Assembly (NCBI RefSeq): GCF_047948215.1
Contig: NC_134455.1
Location: forward strand, 75,517,189-75,581,188
Length of the DNA stretch: 64,000 nucleotides
From: Lycorma delicatula
Lineage: Eukaryota; Arthropoda; Insecta; Hemiptera; Fulgoridae
Reading direction: 5' to 3'
How positions within the stretch are numbered: the first letter of the stretch is position 1; every line of letters starts with the position of its first letter. Below are positions 36,421 through 47,449 of the stretch, one piece after another. The position numbers and the translations under genes were made by a program. Under the pieces are notes generated by a model that saw only the letters and a program-made list of their open reading frames with translations, did no database searches and had not been told where the DNA came from.

Positions 36421-37960
36421 AGTAACGGGTCCGTTTAAAAATCTGTTCTCTGGAATACAGATAATGGCACCTCGAAAAGCTGTTATTCAACCAAAAGGAT
36501 TACCGGACCGGAATTATAGAAAACCGTAAGGGCATGGACGATGAAAATTATTACGCTTCAACAATTAAAGGGATGAGGCGGGTACTGGTTCGGCAGGCAA
36601 GGGACATAAAATACTGCTCGGGAACAACGGAGAGAGTCAGTAGTTCTGCAAGACCGTGCTCGGAACAATCGTGATAACAAGCGATAAAGTGATAGGTTTG
36701 CAAGCTCGAGTTCAATGCGGTTACGGTTAAGGTGATATCAGTAAGCGCAAGGTAACAACGAGTGAAGAGTACATCAAACGTATTCCAGCGTGGAAAGTGG
36801 ATGAATGCAGGAACAAGTTCGATGAGTTATTGGTAATAGTGAAAGTGACAGTATTTTAATTCATAAAATGTAGTGTAGTTCTGTTGTAAACAGTAAAAGT
36901 ATCGGTGGGGCCCCCAACCGCTACTGCTGTGGTGAAGGCGGAGGAACGATCATACGCGGACTTTCTCCGAACGGTTCGAGATACTGTCGTCGGATGAGGT
37001 AAACATTTTGTCGGCGCGCAGAAGTCAGGAAAAGGACCTTCACATACGGGTCCAAGACAAAGGAGATGTGGCTACCACGTTAAAGCAACAAATATTGTAT
37101 AAGTTTGAACCACCAAGGTCGTGGTGGGTAGGGGCGTTTGGCGGTTACACTTACTCATTAAGAACGTTGACGCCCTTACCTCAGAGAAGGATTTGATAAA
37201 AGAGATGCGCAAGGCTGTTGCTGATCGGTTACCATCGATGTCCTCTCCCTGAGAGTGTCATATTGCGAAACAAAAGTGGCAACGGTGGCGTTCTTTCCTC
37301 TGCTGGCAACAGAATTAGTGAAGGTTGGCCGAATTAGAGTCGCGTGGGTGTTTTGTCGGGTGTCCGTCCAGGAAGTCCGACGAAGAATGCTGCTGTCGAT
37401 GATGAGGTTTAGGGCACCGGGAGGGGACCTGTGGCGGTCCTGACAAAAGGGAGCGATGTTTCAATTGTGGAGCTGAGGGGCGTCTTCGTAAGGACTGTCC
37501 AACGGAAGCTAAGTGTTCACACTGCAATGCCCGTGGGCACGCTATTGGGGGCCGTGGCTGCAGGGCCGGCACCCGGAAATGAATCCCCCCCGTCCAGGAG
37601 GGGCGGGCCGGTTAGGTGTTCCACCCTCAATGATTGGGCGGGGACAACCATGTGGCTTCGGATTTTGGGAGGTAAAGTAAGACCGCAGTCCTAATGGAGA
37701 ATCCCTCCGAGGGTTCCTTACTAGAGGCAAGGCGTAAAGACTGAAGTTCCGGCGAAGGAACCCCTTGTGGTCCCCTCATTAGAGGCATGGAATATCAACA
37801 AAAGACAGAGTCCCGGCTGTATGAAGAGAAGATTAGTTCTCGACAAGGCAGTTTGAGGCGAAGGCACCCCCTGGAGCTGTGTTAAGGGGTTAGTCGGGTG
37901 TTCGGTTGCAGGGAAGGGATAAGAAATGATGCACTCACAAAAAAAGCAAAAAATTGAATT
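36420..37960 (+). mobile_element. R1-clade LINE derivative lacking ORF2
   Basis: A GC-richer block begins near 36420 with non-coding 5' sequence. It holds the C-terminal part of an R1-type gag (about 36905-37555) and then passes directly into what looks like 3'UTR, ending near 37960 in an A-rich stretch. Neither endonuclease nor RT is present, and the N-terminal ~300 gag residues also appear to be missing. The result is a 5'UTR-gag-3'UTR mosaic of about 1.5 kb. The outer limits are approximate because I found no target-site duplication. Confidence 0.5.
36905..37555 (+). pseudogene. R1-clade ORF1 (gag) relic with decayed CCHC knuckles
   Basis: Stitched frames give AVVKAEERSYADFLRTVRDT, NILSARRSQEKDLHIRVQDK, IKNVDALTSEKDLIKEMRKA with VADRLPSM, then TKVATVAFFPLLATELVKVG and RIRVAWVFCRVSVQEV, which is the gag core just before the zinc knuckles. 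In one frame the three knuckles follow. The first (from 37388) has two TGA codons inside it, one exactly where its second cysteine should be. The second, CFNCGAEGRLRKDC, has arginine in place of histidine. The third, CSHCNARGHAIGGRGC, is intact. The corresponding domain in the full-length element at 58.6-59.25 kb has the same order. Frameshifts near 36990, 37130 and 37250 make it non-functional. Confidence 0.75.
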
Positions 37961-38268
37961 GTGTGTACGTTAAACTTTTCTAGTGTTATCCTGTTGTTAA
38001 TGCAATATAAGGTTCTAGCGGTCATTATAACGTTATAGTAAATTGGACTGTATTCTGGTTTTTATAATTTAACTGTCATTAAACAAATCTTGTCCTTTTT
38101 AAAAAAATTACTACTTTGTGGGTTTTATAAACGAATTGTCATTATTACTATTATTTTTTTTTCTTATTATATATATTAAATATCTCTCAATGTTCTTGTC
38201 GAACCACTAACACGTAACAATATGAAAAGAAAATTTGTATGATTCCGATAAGAATTATATGAATTTAT

Positions 38269-38321
<53 letters not shown>

Positions 38322-39545
38322 CTGTTGTAAAACAAGATAAATTAGTAAAAAAGATTATCTATAAATTTTCAACGTGTGGTGGGGTGTTTTGCATATGCTT
38401 AATGTCTAAAGACCGCTTGACCGGATTAAGCTGAAACTTGAAACTTAACCAAGGGTCATTACTCGATTTATTTTCGTGCCTACAAAAGCAACAACTCCTT
38501 TTTCTTAAATTATATTAGCTTGTCCTTCCAAAATAAAAAAATAGAACGACCAGGTTCATCCTAAAAATACTTGTAAACAATTTTAAATACGAAAAATTGC
38601 AACTTCAACAAAAGTTTTAGTATTGCTTAGTGGAAAATATTTTTTTTTCTTTTCTGAAGTATAGTTTTATTCAAAAGTAGCTTTTTCATTATATTTTTTC
38701 GTTATATTTTAATGGCCCGAAGAAAAAACATTGTGTAGAGTTGGGTGGAGCCCTTTTTCAAGTGTCAAAAAGTCATTTGTTTATAAGTCGGAACAAATGA
38801 ATCATGATTGACCCGATTAAATATGCATAAGATAAAATACATACATGAAGCTAAAGGATTTCAAACGATAAGAACCACATAGAAAGACACTGCACAATTC
38901 TGTTTTTTTTTGTTTTTTTTTTTTTTAAATAAAAACACTGACTGGAAAATAACTGGCAAATTATACTGAGCAACTTTATATCGAACCGCTAAAGACGACA
39001 GCGGCCTAGTTCCAACATGTAATATTTTATGAATGAAATAAAAAATTAAAATAAGTTAAATTCAGTGTTTACATTAGCAGTTTACATATTTACCGTATTT
39101 TTACAAAAAATGTTCGAAGAAAGCGCCCTACACAGCGATGGACTTTTGTGCTTGAGAGATCATACCGAAAATCACGTGATACAAAACGTTGTTGTCAATG
39201 CCATTGATTTGTTGTTAAATTTCGTCTTGGTTTCATCCATAGTGAAGGGATTCGACCCATAAACTATTTTTTAAATAATCCTAAAGGAAAAAATCGTAAC
39301 TAATAAATCTGGGGAACGCAGAGACCAATGGCCTCTGCTGACTGTTCTCTCTTCTGTAAACGATGCATGATCGCTCGCTAGCGAATTGCTTGATGAGTTA
39401 TATATTGGTCCGTCTTGTTGGAAGAAGTCGTATTCTCTTTCGCCATTTGTTAACTGAACGTGGAATTCTTTGAAAATTGTACTGTTTACTTCTACATTAA
39501 CAGACCGGTGAAAAAGAATTGGTCTCCCATATACAATTACCAGAA
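37960..39545. other. AT-rich spacer
   Basis: Holds the (AT)n tract listed separately and otherwise no recognisable gene. The open frame at 39065-39262 has no motif. Confidence 0.5.
38274..38320. repeat. (AT)n microsatellite
   Basis: About 46 bases of AT repeat. Downstream, GACCGCTTGACCGGATTAAG and GCTGAAACTTGAAACTTAAC resemble the sequence type that follows the 24.6 kb tract. Confidence 0.9.
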
Positions 39546-39550
39546 AAAAA

Positions 39551-39570
39551 TCACTTAGAATTCTAAGTGA
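39551..39570. repeat. Perfect 20-bp palindrome
   Basis: TCACTTAGAATTCTAAGTGA is its own reverse complement. It shares the word TCACTTA with the longer hairpin 73 bases downstream. Confidence 0.95.
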
Positions 39571-39642
39571 AACGTTATGTATTTAATTCATAAGTTTCTA
39601 TAGTTGACTGGTTAATCCAAGAAATTAATAAAGGTAATATGT

Positions 39643-39690
39643 AAAAATATCATTCAGATCACTTATTTAAGTGATCTGAATGATATTTTT
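39643..39690. repeat. Perfect 23-bp hairpin
   Basis: The left arm at 39643-39665 contains ATCATTCAGATCACTTA. After a two-base loop (TT) the exact reverse complement occupies 39668-39690. It could extrude as a cruciform. No protein signals occur nearby. Confidence 0.95.
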
Positions 39691-39699
39691 TATAATTAT

Positions 39700-41555
39700 G
39701 ATTCATTTAATGATATTATTAATTACTGTTTAACGTAAACAAATGTGTCTAGACAAATCCATTATTAGATGAGCAGAAATGCTTAACGAGTAATTTATCC
39801 TATTCAGTGATGGATCCAGGGGGAGCCATACCTCCCCCAAGGCCTGAAGGCCTTGCATTTTGGAAACCCAGTTAAAAAGAATTGAAACACTTTACCCCAG
39901 TACTGTATTGTCAAAATAATCGGTTGCAAATCCGTAATTAACGTGAATATATTTTACTTAATAGGTAATTAAGACAGGCTGACGTCACTTGATCTAATGC
40001 ATAACCTTAACCATAAGGACAGGCAAATTGATATAGATCACGTTATCGATCGGTTTGCTAAGATAACGTAAATCGAGATGAATTTTTTTGTAAATAAATT
40101 ATTGTTTGAAATAAAACGTGTAAAATTTTGGATTGTAATGGATTAGTAATTATAAATACTGAAATGAATGAACAAATAAAAATCAAATTAATTTAAATTT
40201 TCATCTTATTACTTTTTATCCCATCTTATATTATTACATAATTTTGACTGTTTGCATGGCAGTTTTGATTAAAGTTGTTAGGACTATACAGTCCGAGCTT
40301 AAAGTTAATTTAGCTTCTGGAATCCCCGTGAGGGTCATTTCGAATAACTTACAGCTTAATTTTTATAAAGAGAAATAAAATTGAAGAAACTTGAACACTT
40401 TTTTTGGATTTGCCGAAACCTCCCTTTCTGCGTCTTTTACAGTAATAATAATGATTGATTAAACGAATTTTTGTGTTTAAAAGTAGTTCACGATATAGAA
40501 TATATCCAATACAAATGTATGAAATATATATCCAACCCAATAAGAGAGAGTAGGAAAATGTGATCCCCTCCCCCCAATGGCCCCCAAATTCAGTTGCTGG
40601 ATCCACCCCTTAATGTATTGCATCATTTTCGTATAATAATATTTTTATCACAGATAAATCATTCTATAAGATAATTTACATGAATTTCTTGAATGAAACT
40701 TAGACAAAAAAACTGAATTCTATTTTTACATTTAATTTAAAAAGATAAGATAACACTATTTTTGAGCCGTAATAGATGAATGAAACAATTTTTTCATATC
40801 AAATAAACCTGTAAAACCATATATACAATTAAACATACGTCTCTAAACTCTTAAGCTGCTTTTATTATCATTAAAAAAACGAAAGAAAAATCCCTCATTA
40901 TTATGTTACTCCATTACCTCAATGTTTTGTTGTTTCTTTTTTCTTGATTAAGGTATTAACAATAATTATAGGTTAACGGCTAAAAATACTTTAACAGAGT
41001 TTACTGAATAAATTACCTTTGATTAAATTTAGTAATTTACATCTTATTTCTTCATGAGATGTATTTATCAGTGAACTATTTTTGTAAAAAAATAAATTTT
41101 TATATTTATCAGTTAGTTATAAATCAATACAACAATAATTTAAACCCGGCCTCATTTTGGTGATAACTTTCTTTATTATAGTATATATTTAGGACACATT
41201 TAGTATAATATTTCAGTTTTATCAAAAATAAAATTTGAAGCAACTTTCATTTTCAAAAGAGCAAGCGAATTTCATCTTCATATTAGAAAAAGTATTTTTA
41301 TGATTTATTAGCTGAGAATGAACTTTGACAAAAAAAAATACAAAATGTATTAAAGCAAATTATTTTCATTGACTTTTGGAAATTTCAAACAAGGTTTCTT
41401 TCCTCATTTGCGAGTAGTCGTTTTATTTTTTATTTATTTGCTGGGGTATGTATACCTGTAAAATATTTCAAGGCCGTGGCGTAAAACAAACAAGATTTAA
41501 AACCTAACAAATAAGTAGTGGTGCCGTAGGAGTACTGGGTAATCTATTTTGTATT
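39700..41555. other. AT-rich spacer with two C/G-run patches
   Basis: Patches at 39805-39860 (GGATCCAGGGGGAGCC) and 40560-40615 (TGGATCCACCCC) share the word TGGATCCA in opposed contexts. They may bound a small hAT-like non-autonomous element, but I could not show a clean inverted repeat or an 8-bp target duplication. No gene is recognised. Confidence 0.3.
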
Positions 41556-41559
41556 ACTA

Positions 41560-41822
41560 TATATATATATATGTTGTGGGGGAATTAAAAAATCAGGTTT
41601 ATTGCAATGCGCCCGGCTAGTTGGAAAATGAAAATAGTATATTTGTATTATTGCTTATAAATACAAATTATAATCTAATCAAATTTAATCTACGGCTCGT
41701 TAACCTTGACTAGCGAACGTAGGTTAAGTATGGTTAGATTATATTATTAGCCGGTAATTTTTTAATTAGCCGGGCGCATCGCAATAAGCCTGAAATTTCA
41801 ATTATCCTACGATATATATACA
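41560..41822. mobile_element. Hairpin MITE with ~45-bp terminal inverted repeats
   Basis: Left end: TCAGGTTTATTGCAATGCGC followed by CCGGCTAG. Right end, read inverted: TCAGGCTTATTGCGATGCGC followed by CCGGCTAA. Inside, a second inverted pair (TTAATCTACGGCTCGTTAAC against AACGTAGGTTAAG) makes almost the whole unit self-complementary. The internal unit AACCTTGACTAGCG recurs in the foldback element at 3.0 kb. It is flanked by TATATATA on both sides. No coding capacity. A TA-rich target is likely. Confidence 0.8.
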
Positions 41823-42199
41823 CATATTCATACGAGTACACCCTGGCATTACAGTACAGCCAATGGCACTGAGTCTTTTTTACTCTTATTTCACAGTTAT
41901 GAGACCCTTAATATAGTTTGAATATGATTATTAAAGAATAATGGTCACTGCTGATATTATTTTGACTAATTTTACTAACAAAATTAAAAAAACATTAAGA
42001 AAAAAATTCTTATAAATCAAAGTGTTAAGCGTTAATAATTTCTTTTCAAAATTTATATTCTACTACCCCAGTTATAACAATTTAAAACGGGGTATATAGA
42101 CGAATAATAAAGCAACTACTCGATTAATGAATGCTATTATTATTTTAACTTGTTCCATTTATAAAATACGTTAATAGTTTTACTAAGCAGTCAGCAGCG

Positions 42200-42433
42200 A
42201 TGAGTTCAGCACTTTATTATGTCCAGTGGTCAAAGCGGCTACACAATCACCCCTACCAACTAGCCACACGCAGCGGTCCACTGGTGCAACGGGACAACCG
42301 GTTCCAGCCTGACCTTCCATCACAGTCCAAGATGAATTTGGTATGTCCTACCCAACCCTCTGGTCTCACGGCCTACACAACAACGCCAGCGGCGGCGTCT
42401 TTATCGCTTAAGTCTTTTTTTTTAAACAAACGA
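42200..42433 (+). CDS. Candidate host exon (hypothetical)
   Basis: An ATG in reasonable context (CAGCGATGA) opens an 81-codon frame that is clearly GC-richer than the surrounding DNA and has ordinary amino-acid composition (MSSALYYVQWSKRLHNHPYQ at the start). Two donor-like sites lie in it: GTATGT after codon MNL at about 42340, and GTAAGT at about 42434. Downstream of the second the sequence reverts to AT-rich. I recognise no domain and no signal peptide. It could be a coding first exon of a large-intron gene, or equally a fragment of a GC-rich repeat. The weakness is that no second exon or homologue is visible. Confidence 0.25.
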
Positions 42434-42449
42434 ATTCTGGAGTAAGTAG

Positions 42450-42990
42450 ATGTATTACATACTTGTATCGAATAACTGCATTAAAATCGTTTTACGTTAT
42501 TACTATTTTTACTTAAAGATCTTGCCGATTTTTTTTCTATTAAATGAAAGTATCATGGAGCTATGATGAAACTAAAAATACACAAATTATTTTTAAAAAA
42601 CACTTTATTAATTTCTTGTCATGATTGTATAATGTACACATTAACAATTTTAAGAAAATATAACATTTTTATATTAATCATGACTTTATAAAAGTTGTTG
42701 AGTACGAAAAGATTTAATATTTTTATTTACTTTTCGTTGCTTTTTCCTAGATATCTTTAGAATTAGTAAAAATATTACAGAGATATGGGCATAAAATGGG
42801 GGAAAAAATCAATCGATTACCATTATTTTATTTCTATTTCTCTGCAAAAGTTATTTAATTTAATGAACACGCATTGAAAAATTTATTTTTTATTTTAATC
42901 TCATAAAAACCAATTTTCAAATACTAGATGAATTTTGTTTTTCAGAAGACTGAAACCTTTTTTTTAGGTTTTTAATTATTTGTGTTATAA
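42450..42990. other. AT-rich spacer
   Basis: Nothing recognised. The stretch ends at the CT-rich tail of the following SINE. Confidence 0.5.
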
Positions 42991-42994
42991 TATC

Positions 42995-43288
42995 CCTCTC
43001 TCTCTCTCTTTTCTTCTGTTTAGCCTCCAGAACCACTGTAAGGTATAACTACAGAGGATGATGTGTATGATTGTAAATGAAATGTAGTCTTGTACAGTCT
43101 CAGATTGACCATTCCTGAGATGTGTGGTTAATTGAAAACCCAACCACTAAAGAGCACGGTATCTACAATCTAGTATTCAAACCCATATAAAAGTATCTCC
43201 TTTACTAGGATTTGAACTTTAGAACTCTCGACTTCGAAATCAGCTGATTTGTGATGACGAGTTCACCACTAGACCAACACGGTGGGGT
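42995..43288 (-). repeat. tRNA-derived SINE (family 1, copy 1)
   Basis: On the minus strand the head carries an A box TGGTCTAGTGG (43266-43276) and a B box AGTTCAAATCC (43208-43218), about 50 bases apart as in tRNA promoters. The body follows, then the tail ACAGTGGTTCTGGAGGCTAA and a GA-rich run (CT-rich on the plus strand). The copy at 52.25-52.49 kb on the plus strand has the same order of head, body and tail, so this is a family. The tRNA cloverleaf is not intact. Confidence 0.85.
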
Positions 43289-43289
43289 T

Positions 43290-45115
43290 AAAATACCTGA
43301 CAAAGAGTTACTACCCTTACCCGGAAAAGCTGGGAAAGTTACCTGGAAAAAAATCGAATTTTTTTTTTTTTTAATTTTGATGATTGACCTTTCCTTCCAT
43401 GTACAATAGTTACCCATTGATTAGGAAAAATTTGAATATAAATAAAAAGTATATAAGACTTTTAAGACATTGAAATATGTAAAAAAGTATTTTATTCTTT
43501 TAAGTAAAATTTTTACACACGAAAACCGTGGTAACTGTATTCTTGTCTAATTGCAACCAAAATTAAATGGTTTCAGTAACCCATATTCAGATATCATTGA
43601 ACAAAATTTCATGAAAGTCTTTTCATCCAGTCTGAAGAAATCAAGCAAACTGATTACTGATGAAAACCAGCAAAAGAATTTTGCCTATTATCCCCTGAAC
43701 CCTGAATGAAGTTGCTCAAACATAAAACCAAAGTGACATGATAATCTAATGGAATCATCTAATTAGTACACTAATATAGCTTTGAATTCAGAAACGAAAA
43801 AAGAAAACATGATCCTCCACCCCTTTATGGGGGTTTGAAAAAGATCAGATACTATCAGTTTTATAATAGCTATTTAAGGAGCATTAAATTATCTGAAAAA
43901 ATTTACCTACGCTTTGACTAAAATTTTTAAGTACAGGACCTATAAACTTAGTATTTTCCTGTCCCCTTGGTCAATAGTGACCAAAATTAAATGCTATCAA
44001 TTCCTCTTATACAGAAACGGTAGTGTCATTTCATCCAAATCGTTAACATGTGTATATACGGTCATATCTTATGATTTATTAAAATAATTTGAATTCTTAC
44101 AATTTATCTTAATGAATTGTATTTATCTTAAATTAAATTATCTAAATTATTTAAATTAAATTAAATTATCTTAATTGTATTTATCTTAATCAATTTATCT
44201 TTTTCAGAGTTCCATCTATGAAATATATCTATAACTGACTATAGATACAGATAACTAAAGATGCACTAGCACTAACCATGCCAGTTCATCTGACTTCAGG
44301 ACAGTGATGGAACTATAACACTGCGCAATCCTGCAATGTTAGTAGTAGGGGGGCAAAATCAAAAAGAGCCCAAAATTTTGTTAAAATTATATCTAATTTA
44401 AATTAAATTAAAAATACCCTAACAAAAAGTATTTTTTTGTTCACATTTTACACAGGGCAGGCCTCCATTAGCTACAAAGTTAAATAGTTAAAGTATATAA
44501 AAATTTTGCTATTTATTTTCTTGTAGAATAATTACAAGCCGCCCTATAGTAACGACATCTTACATTTTCTTTTGTTACTTTTGGATAAGGATAATGTATA
44601 AGATGTCCTCCTGGCGGTACCAGTGGCTATATATAGCTGTTGTTTTCTATAGTTATATGTTATAGGTAAGATTGAGATAGGCATATATGTAAACAGCTAC
44701 TTCGTATGGAAGTGTTAAATGTTATAAATACTAAAATTATTATTATTTATATTGTAATATTTATTTTTATAATAATTATATGTATTACAAATATTGTGAA
44801 CTAAAATATTACAAAAAAAATTTATCTAAGTATCTAGTGGTATCTTTATATTCCATTTCAACATCAGTGCAGTTATTATGAACATGTAGTGTTATGATTA
44901 TAAATTCTAAGGGGTAAAGATGGAAAAAAATTAAGTAGTACTAAGTGCAGCTAAATGAAGAAAATTAAGAAGAGAGCAAGTGTGCTTATCTAAAGTAGCA
45001 AAATTAACAAATTTCCTAAAACCTGTTACAATGAAGCCAGAAAACCAAAACAGTCTACATATAAAGAAACGCTGCACAATAACAATAATGATAATAAAGA
45101 CGAAAATAGAATTCC
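43290..45115. other. AT-rich spacer, possible left end of hAT
   Basis: Around 44300 the sequence CAGTGATGGAACTATAAC followed by a GGGGGGC run resembles a hAT terminal inverted repeat (CAGNG-type) and could be the left end of the hAT relic that follows. I see no matching right end. Confidence 0.3.
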
Positions 45116-45119
45116 AGGA

Positions 45120-47190
45120 TGTTCAAACATAAAGAAAAATACAATCACATTTGCTGAAGTTTAAGATACTGAAATTGAGAGTGCTGCATCATTTTTAACT
45201 GATATTGTGAATTTTCAAAATAAAATGTTGACAGACAATATGAAAAAGTCATTATATTATCTGACTCATGTAGACCTCAAGAATCATTCCAAGTAAGATC
45301 AAATCATTCATTGGATCTCATTCAGAGATTTTTTATAAAACTTCAACAAAGTACGGACTAATTGAAAGGATGTGGCTGTGTTATTCTCCTAAATTAGATG
45401 CAGTATATTGCAAACTTTATTGGTTGATTTTAAAAGAAATGAATGATAATTGGTGAACACAAGCCATTAGAGATTGTAAAGGTCTTTCCAAAAGATACCA
45501 CTACATGAAAGTAGTAAAAGGCATGTGCATTGTTGTTAGATATATAAAAATGGAAAAATAGTGAAACAATCGATAAAAATTCAGAAGAGCAGATACAATA
45601 TGAATCCAATTTTTGGGTCCAAGTTTTAAAACAACACAGCATTAGCCCTTTCTGAAAACTCTTTGGCATTTTGTGGTCGTTATGAAATGTTCAAAGTACA
45701 TAATGGTAATTTTTTGACACAAGTATAACTTTTATCAAAATATGATAATGTTTTGAGGCAAGTTATAGAAAAACCACATGGAACTATCAAATATTTAAGT
45801 CACCAAATTCAAGATGAATTTTAAACATTCTGAAATGTGAAACATTTCATTTGAAAACAATTCTAATATTTGATACCATTAATGCTCCTTTTTTTACGAT
45901 TACAATGGATACAATACAAGATATAACAAAAAAGATCAACTCAGTCTAATATTTAGAGTCATAAAAATGATTAAAAATGAAAAAAATGAACCAGTTGGAA
46001 TAGAAATAAGAGAAAAAGTTTTGGAATGTTTTTTTTAAATACATGGTCAACCAGGGTTGCATTTATATAAAGAAACAATAAATATTCTGAAAAACTATAA
46101 CATAAAATTAAGCAAATGTAAGGGAGAAGGTTATGATGAAGCAAATATTATGAGTGGAGCATACAATGCAGTCCAGGCTCTTCTTAAAAAAGATCAACCT
46201 TATGCTACTTACATTCATTGCGTACCTTATAATTTAAGTTTAGTTATTACTGATACTGCAAAAAATTTTAATGAAGTTTCTGAATATTTTACAACTGTGG
46301 AAAATATTTACACATTTTTTGGTTATAGTTTAAAAAAGTGGGACTTACTGTCAAAATTTACAGGTGAGTCACAAATTGCAATAAATAATTTAAATCCTAC
46401 TTGTTGGGCCAGAAGATACAGTTCACTTGTGACAATCAAATTACATTTTATTGATATAGTGAAAGCTCTTTCTGAATTAATCTTGAAAAGTTATAAAAAA
46501 AGAACAAGAAGAAGCATTTTGACTTATAAAAAAAAATAAATAGATTTGAATTTGTTTTCCATTGAGTATCTTTATCAAAAATTTTTAATTGAAATGAACT
46601 TGGCTTCTTAATCAAAAAGTTTAGACCTTATGACAAGAACAAAATCTTTACAAACAGAATATAAGAATTTACAGCAATATAAATATATGTATACTTCTGC
46701 AAAAAATGAAGCAATGCAGGTAGCAGCTAAATGGAATATCACTCCAACTTTTCTTTGCAAAAGACAAAGAATAGTGAAAAAACATTTCGACAAATTATCC
46801 AACGACCACAGATTTGATAATGGAGAAGACATTTTCTGGATAAATGTGTTAAATGAAATTCTAGATCTAGTTATTAATCAAAATTCAAAAAAGTTTTAAA
46901 GGATTAAATGTATCATAAATTTATTTTCATTCGCGCTGCCTAAAAATTTAAGAGAAATTAAATGAAATGAAAGTTTTAAAATCTGTTAAGACGCTTTAAT
47001 CAAATTACCAGGAAAATTTAACAAACAATTTTCCTATGCAGTTAATAATGCTGAGGGATGAAATTGTCACAATTTCAAATATGAAAGAATTTGTCAAGCT
47101 GTTAGTTAAATATAATACATTGTCATCAAAATTTCAGATGTTCTAACTACTTTAATTTTATTCTTAACACTACCAGTCAGTTTTGTGAAT
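45120..47190 (+). pseudogene. hAT transposase relic (ZMYM1-like type)
   Basis: The upstream part (45.1-46.0 kb) is broken into many frames, with HVDLKNHSNR, DTIQDITKKDQLSLIFR and EVLECFF-like remnants. The best block, 46057-46539, reads HLYKETINILKNYNI, CKGEGYDEANIMSGAYNAVQ, IHCVPYNLSLVITDTAKNFN, WDLLSKFTGES and NPTCWARRYSSLVTIKLHFI. These match the hAT core C-x-GQGYDGAxxMSGxYxGVQ ... YxHCxxHxLNLV ... L-xTRWSxRYxS. A second open block (46630-46899) follows, with KRQRIVKKHFDKLS. The end (about 47140-47190) contains LFLTLPVS, the start of the hAT dimerisation domain, after which the sequence switches abruptly to mitochondrial-type DNA. Confidence 0.78.
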
Positions 47191-47195
47191 ACAAA

Positions 47196-47446
47196 TGTAA
47201 TATAATTTCTTTTGGGCGTCGCTGTTTTTACTTGGTTTGAACATAGAATATTGGGATAAATTCAGATTCATAGAAGTCCAAATAAGGTTTGTTATATTGG
47301 TTTATTCAGCCTTTTATTGATGCATTGAAGTTATTTAGAAGGGAATTTTATTTTCATTATGGTTATTTATTGATATTACTTTTTTTAGGTTTTTCTATTG
47401 CTGTGTTTTGGTGATTAATTTGCTTATTTTTTGAATTTAATTAGCA
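47196..47446 (+). pseudogene. ND1: Nuclear copy of mitochondrial ND1 (numt)
   Basis: The plus strand reads LLGVAVFTWFEHRILG then IQIHRSPNKVCYIGL. After one frameshift near 47300 it reads QPFIDALKLF, EFYFHYGYLLILLFLGFS and IAVFWWLICLFFEFN. This is the NADH dehydrogenase subunit 1 core; insect ND1 has [20 protein letters not shown] and QPFxDAIKLF at these places. The TGA inside FWW reads as tryptophan under the invertebrate mitochondrial code. AGA/AGG occur after KLF, where that code gives Ser. Strand composition is T- and G-rich and C-poor, as for ND1. About 80 codons, truncated both sides. It cannot be expressed from the nucleus. Confidence 0.82.
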
Positions 47447-47449
47447 CAG

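Noticed and set aside
37255..37730. Several overlapping GC-rich open frames
   Set aside because: They are shadow frames of the gag relic and its UTR. The zinc-knuckle frame is the meaningful one.
39803..40612. hAT-type MITE bounded by TGGATCCA words
   Set aside because: TGGATCCA is itself palindromic, the outer bases do not form an inverted repeat, and no 8-bp target duplication was found.
43200..43290. tRNA gene on minus strand
   Set aside because: A and B boxes belong to a dispersed SINE with a non-tRNA body.
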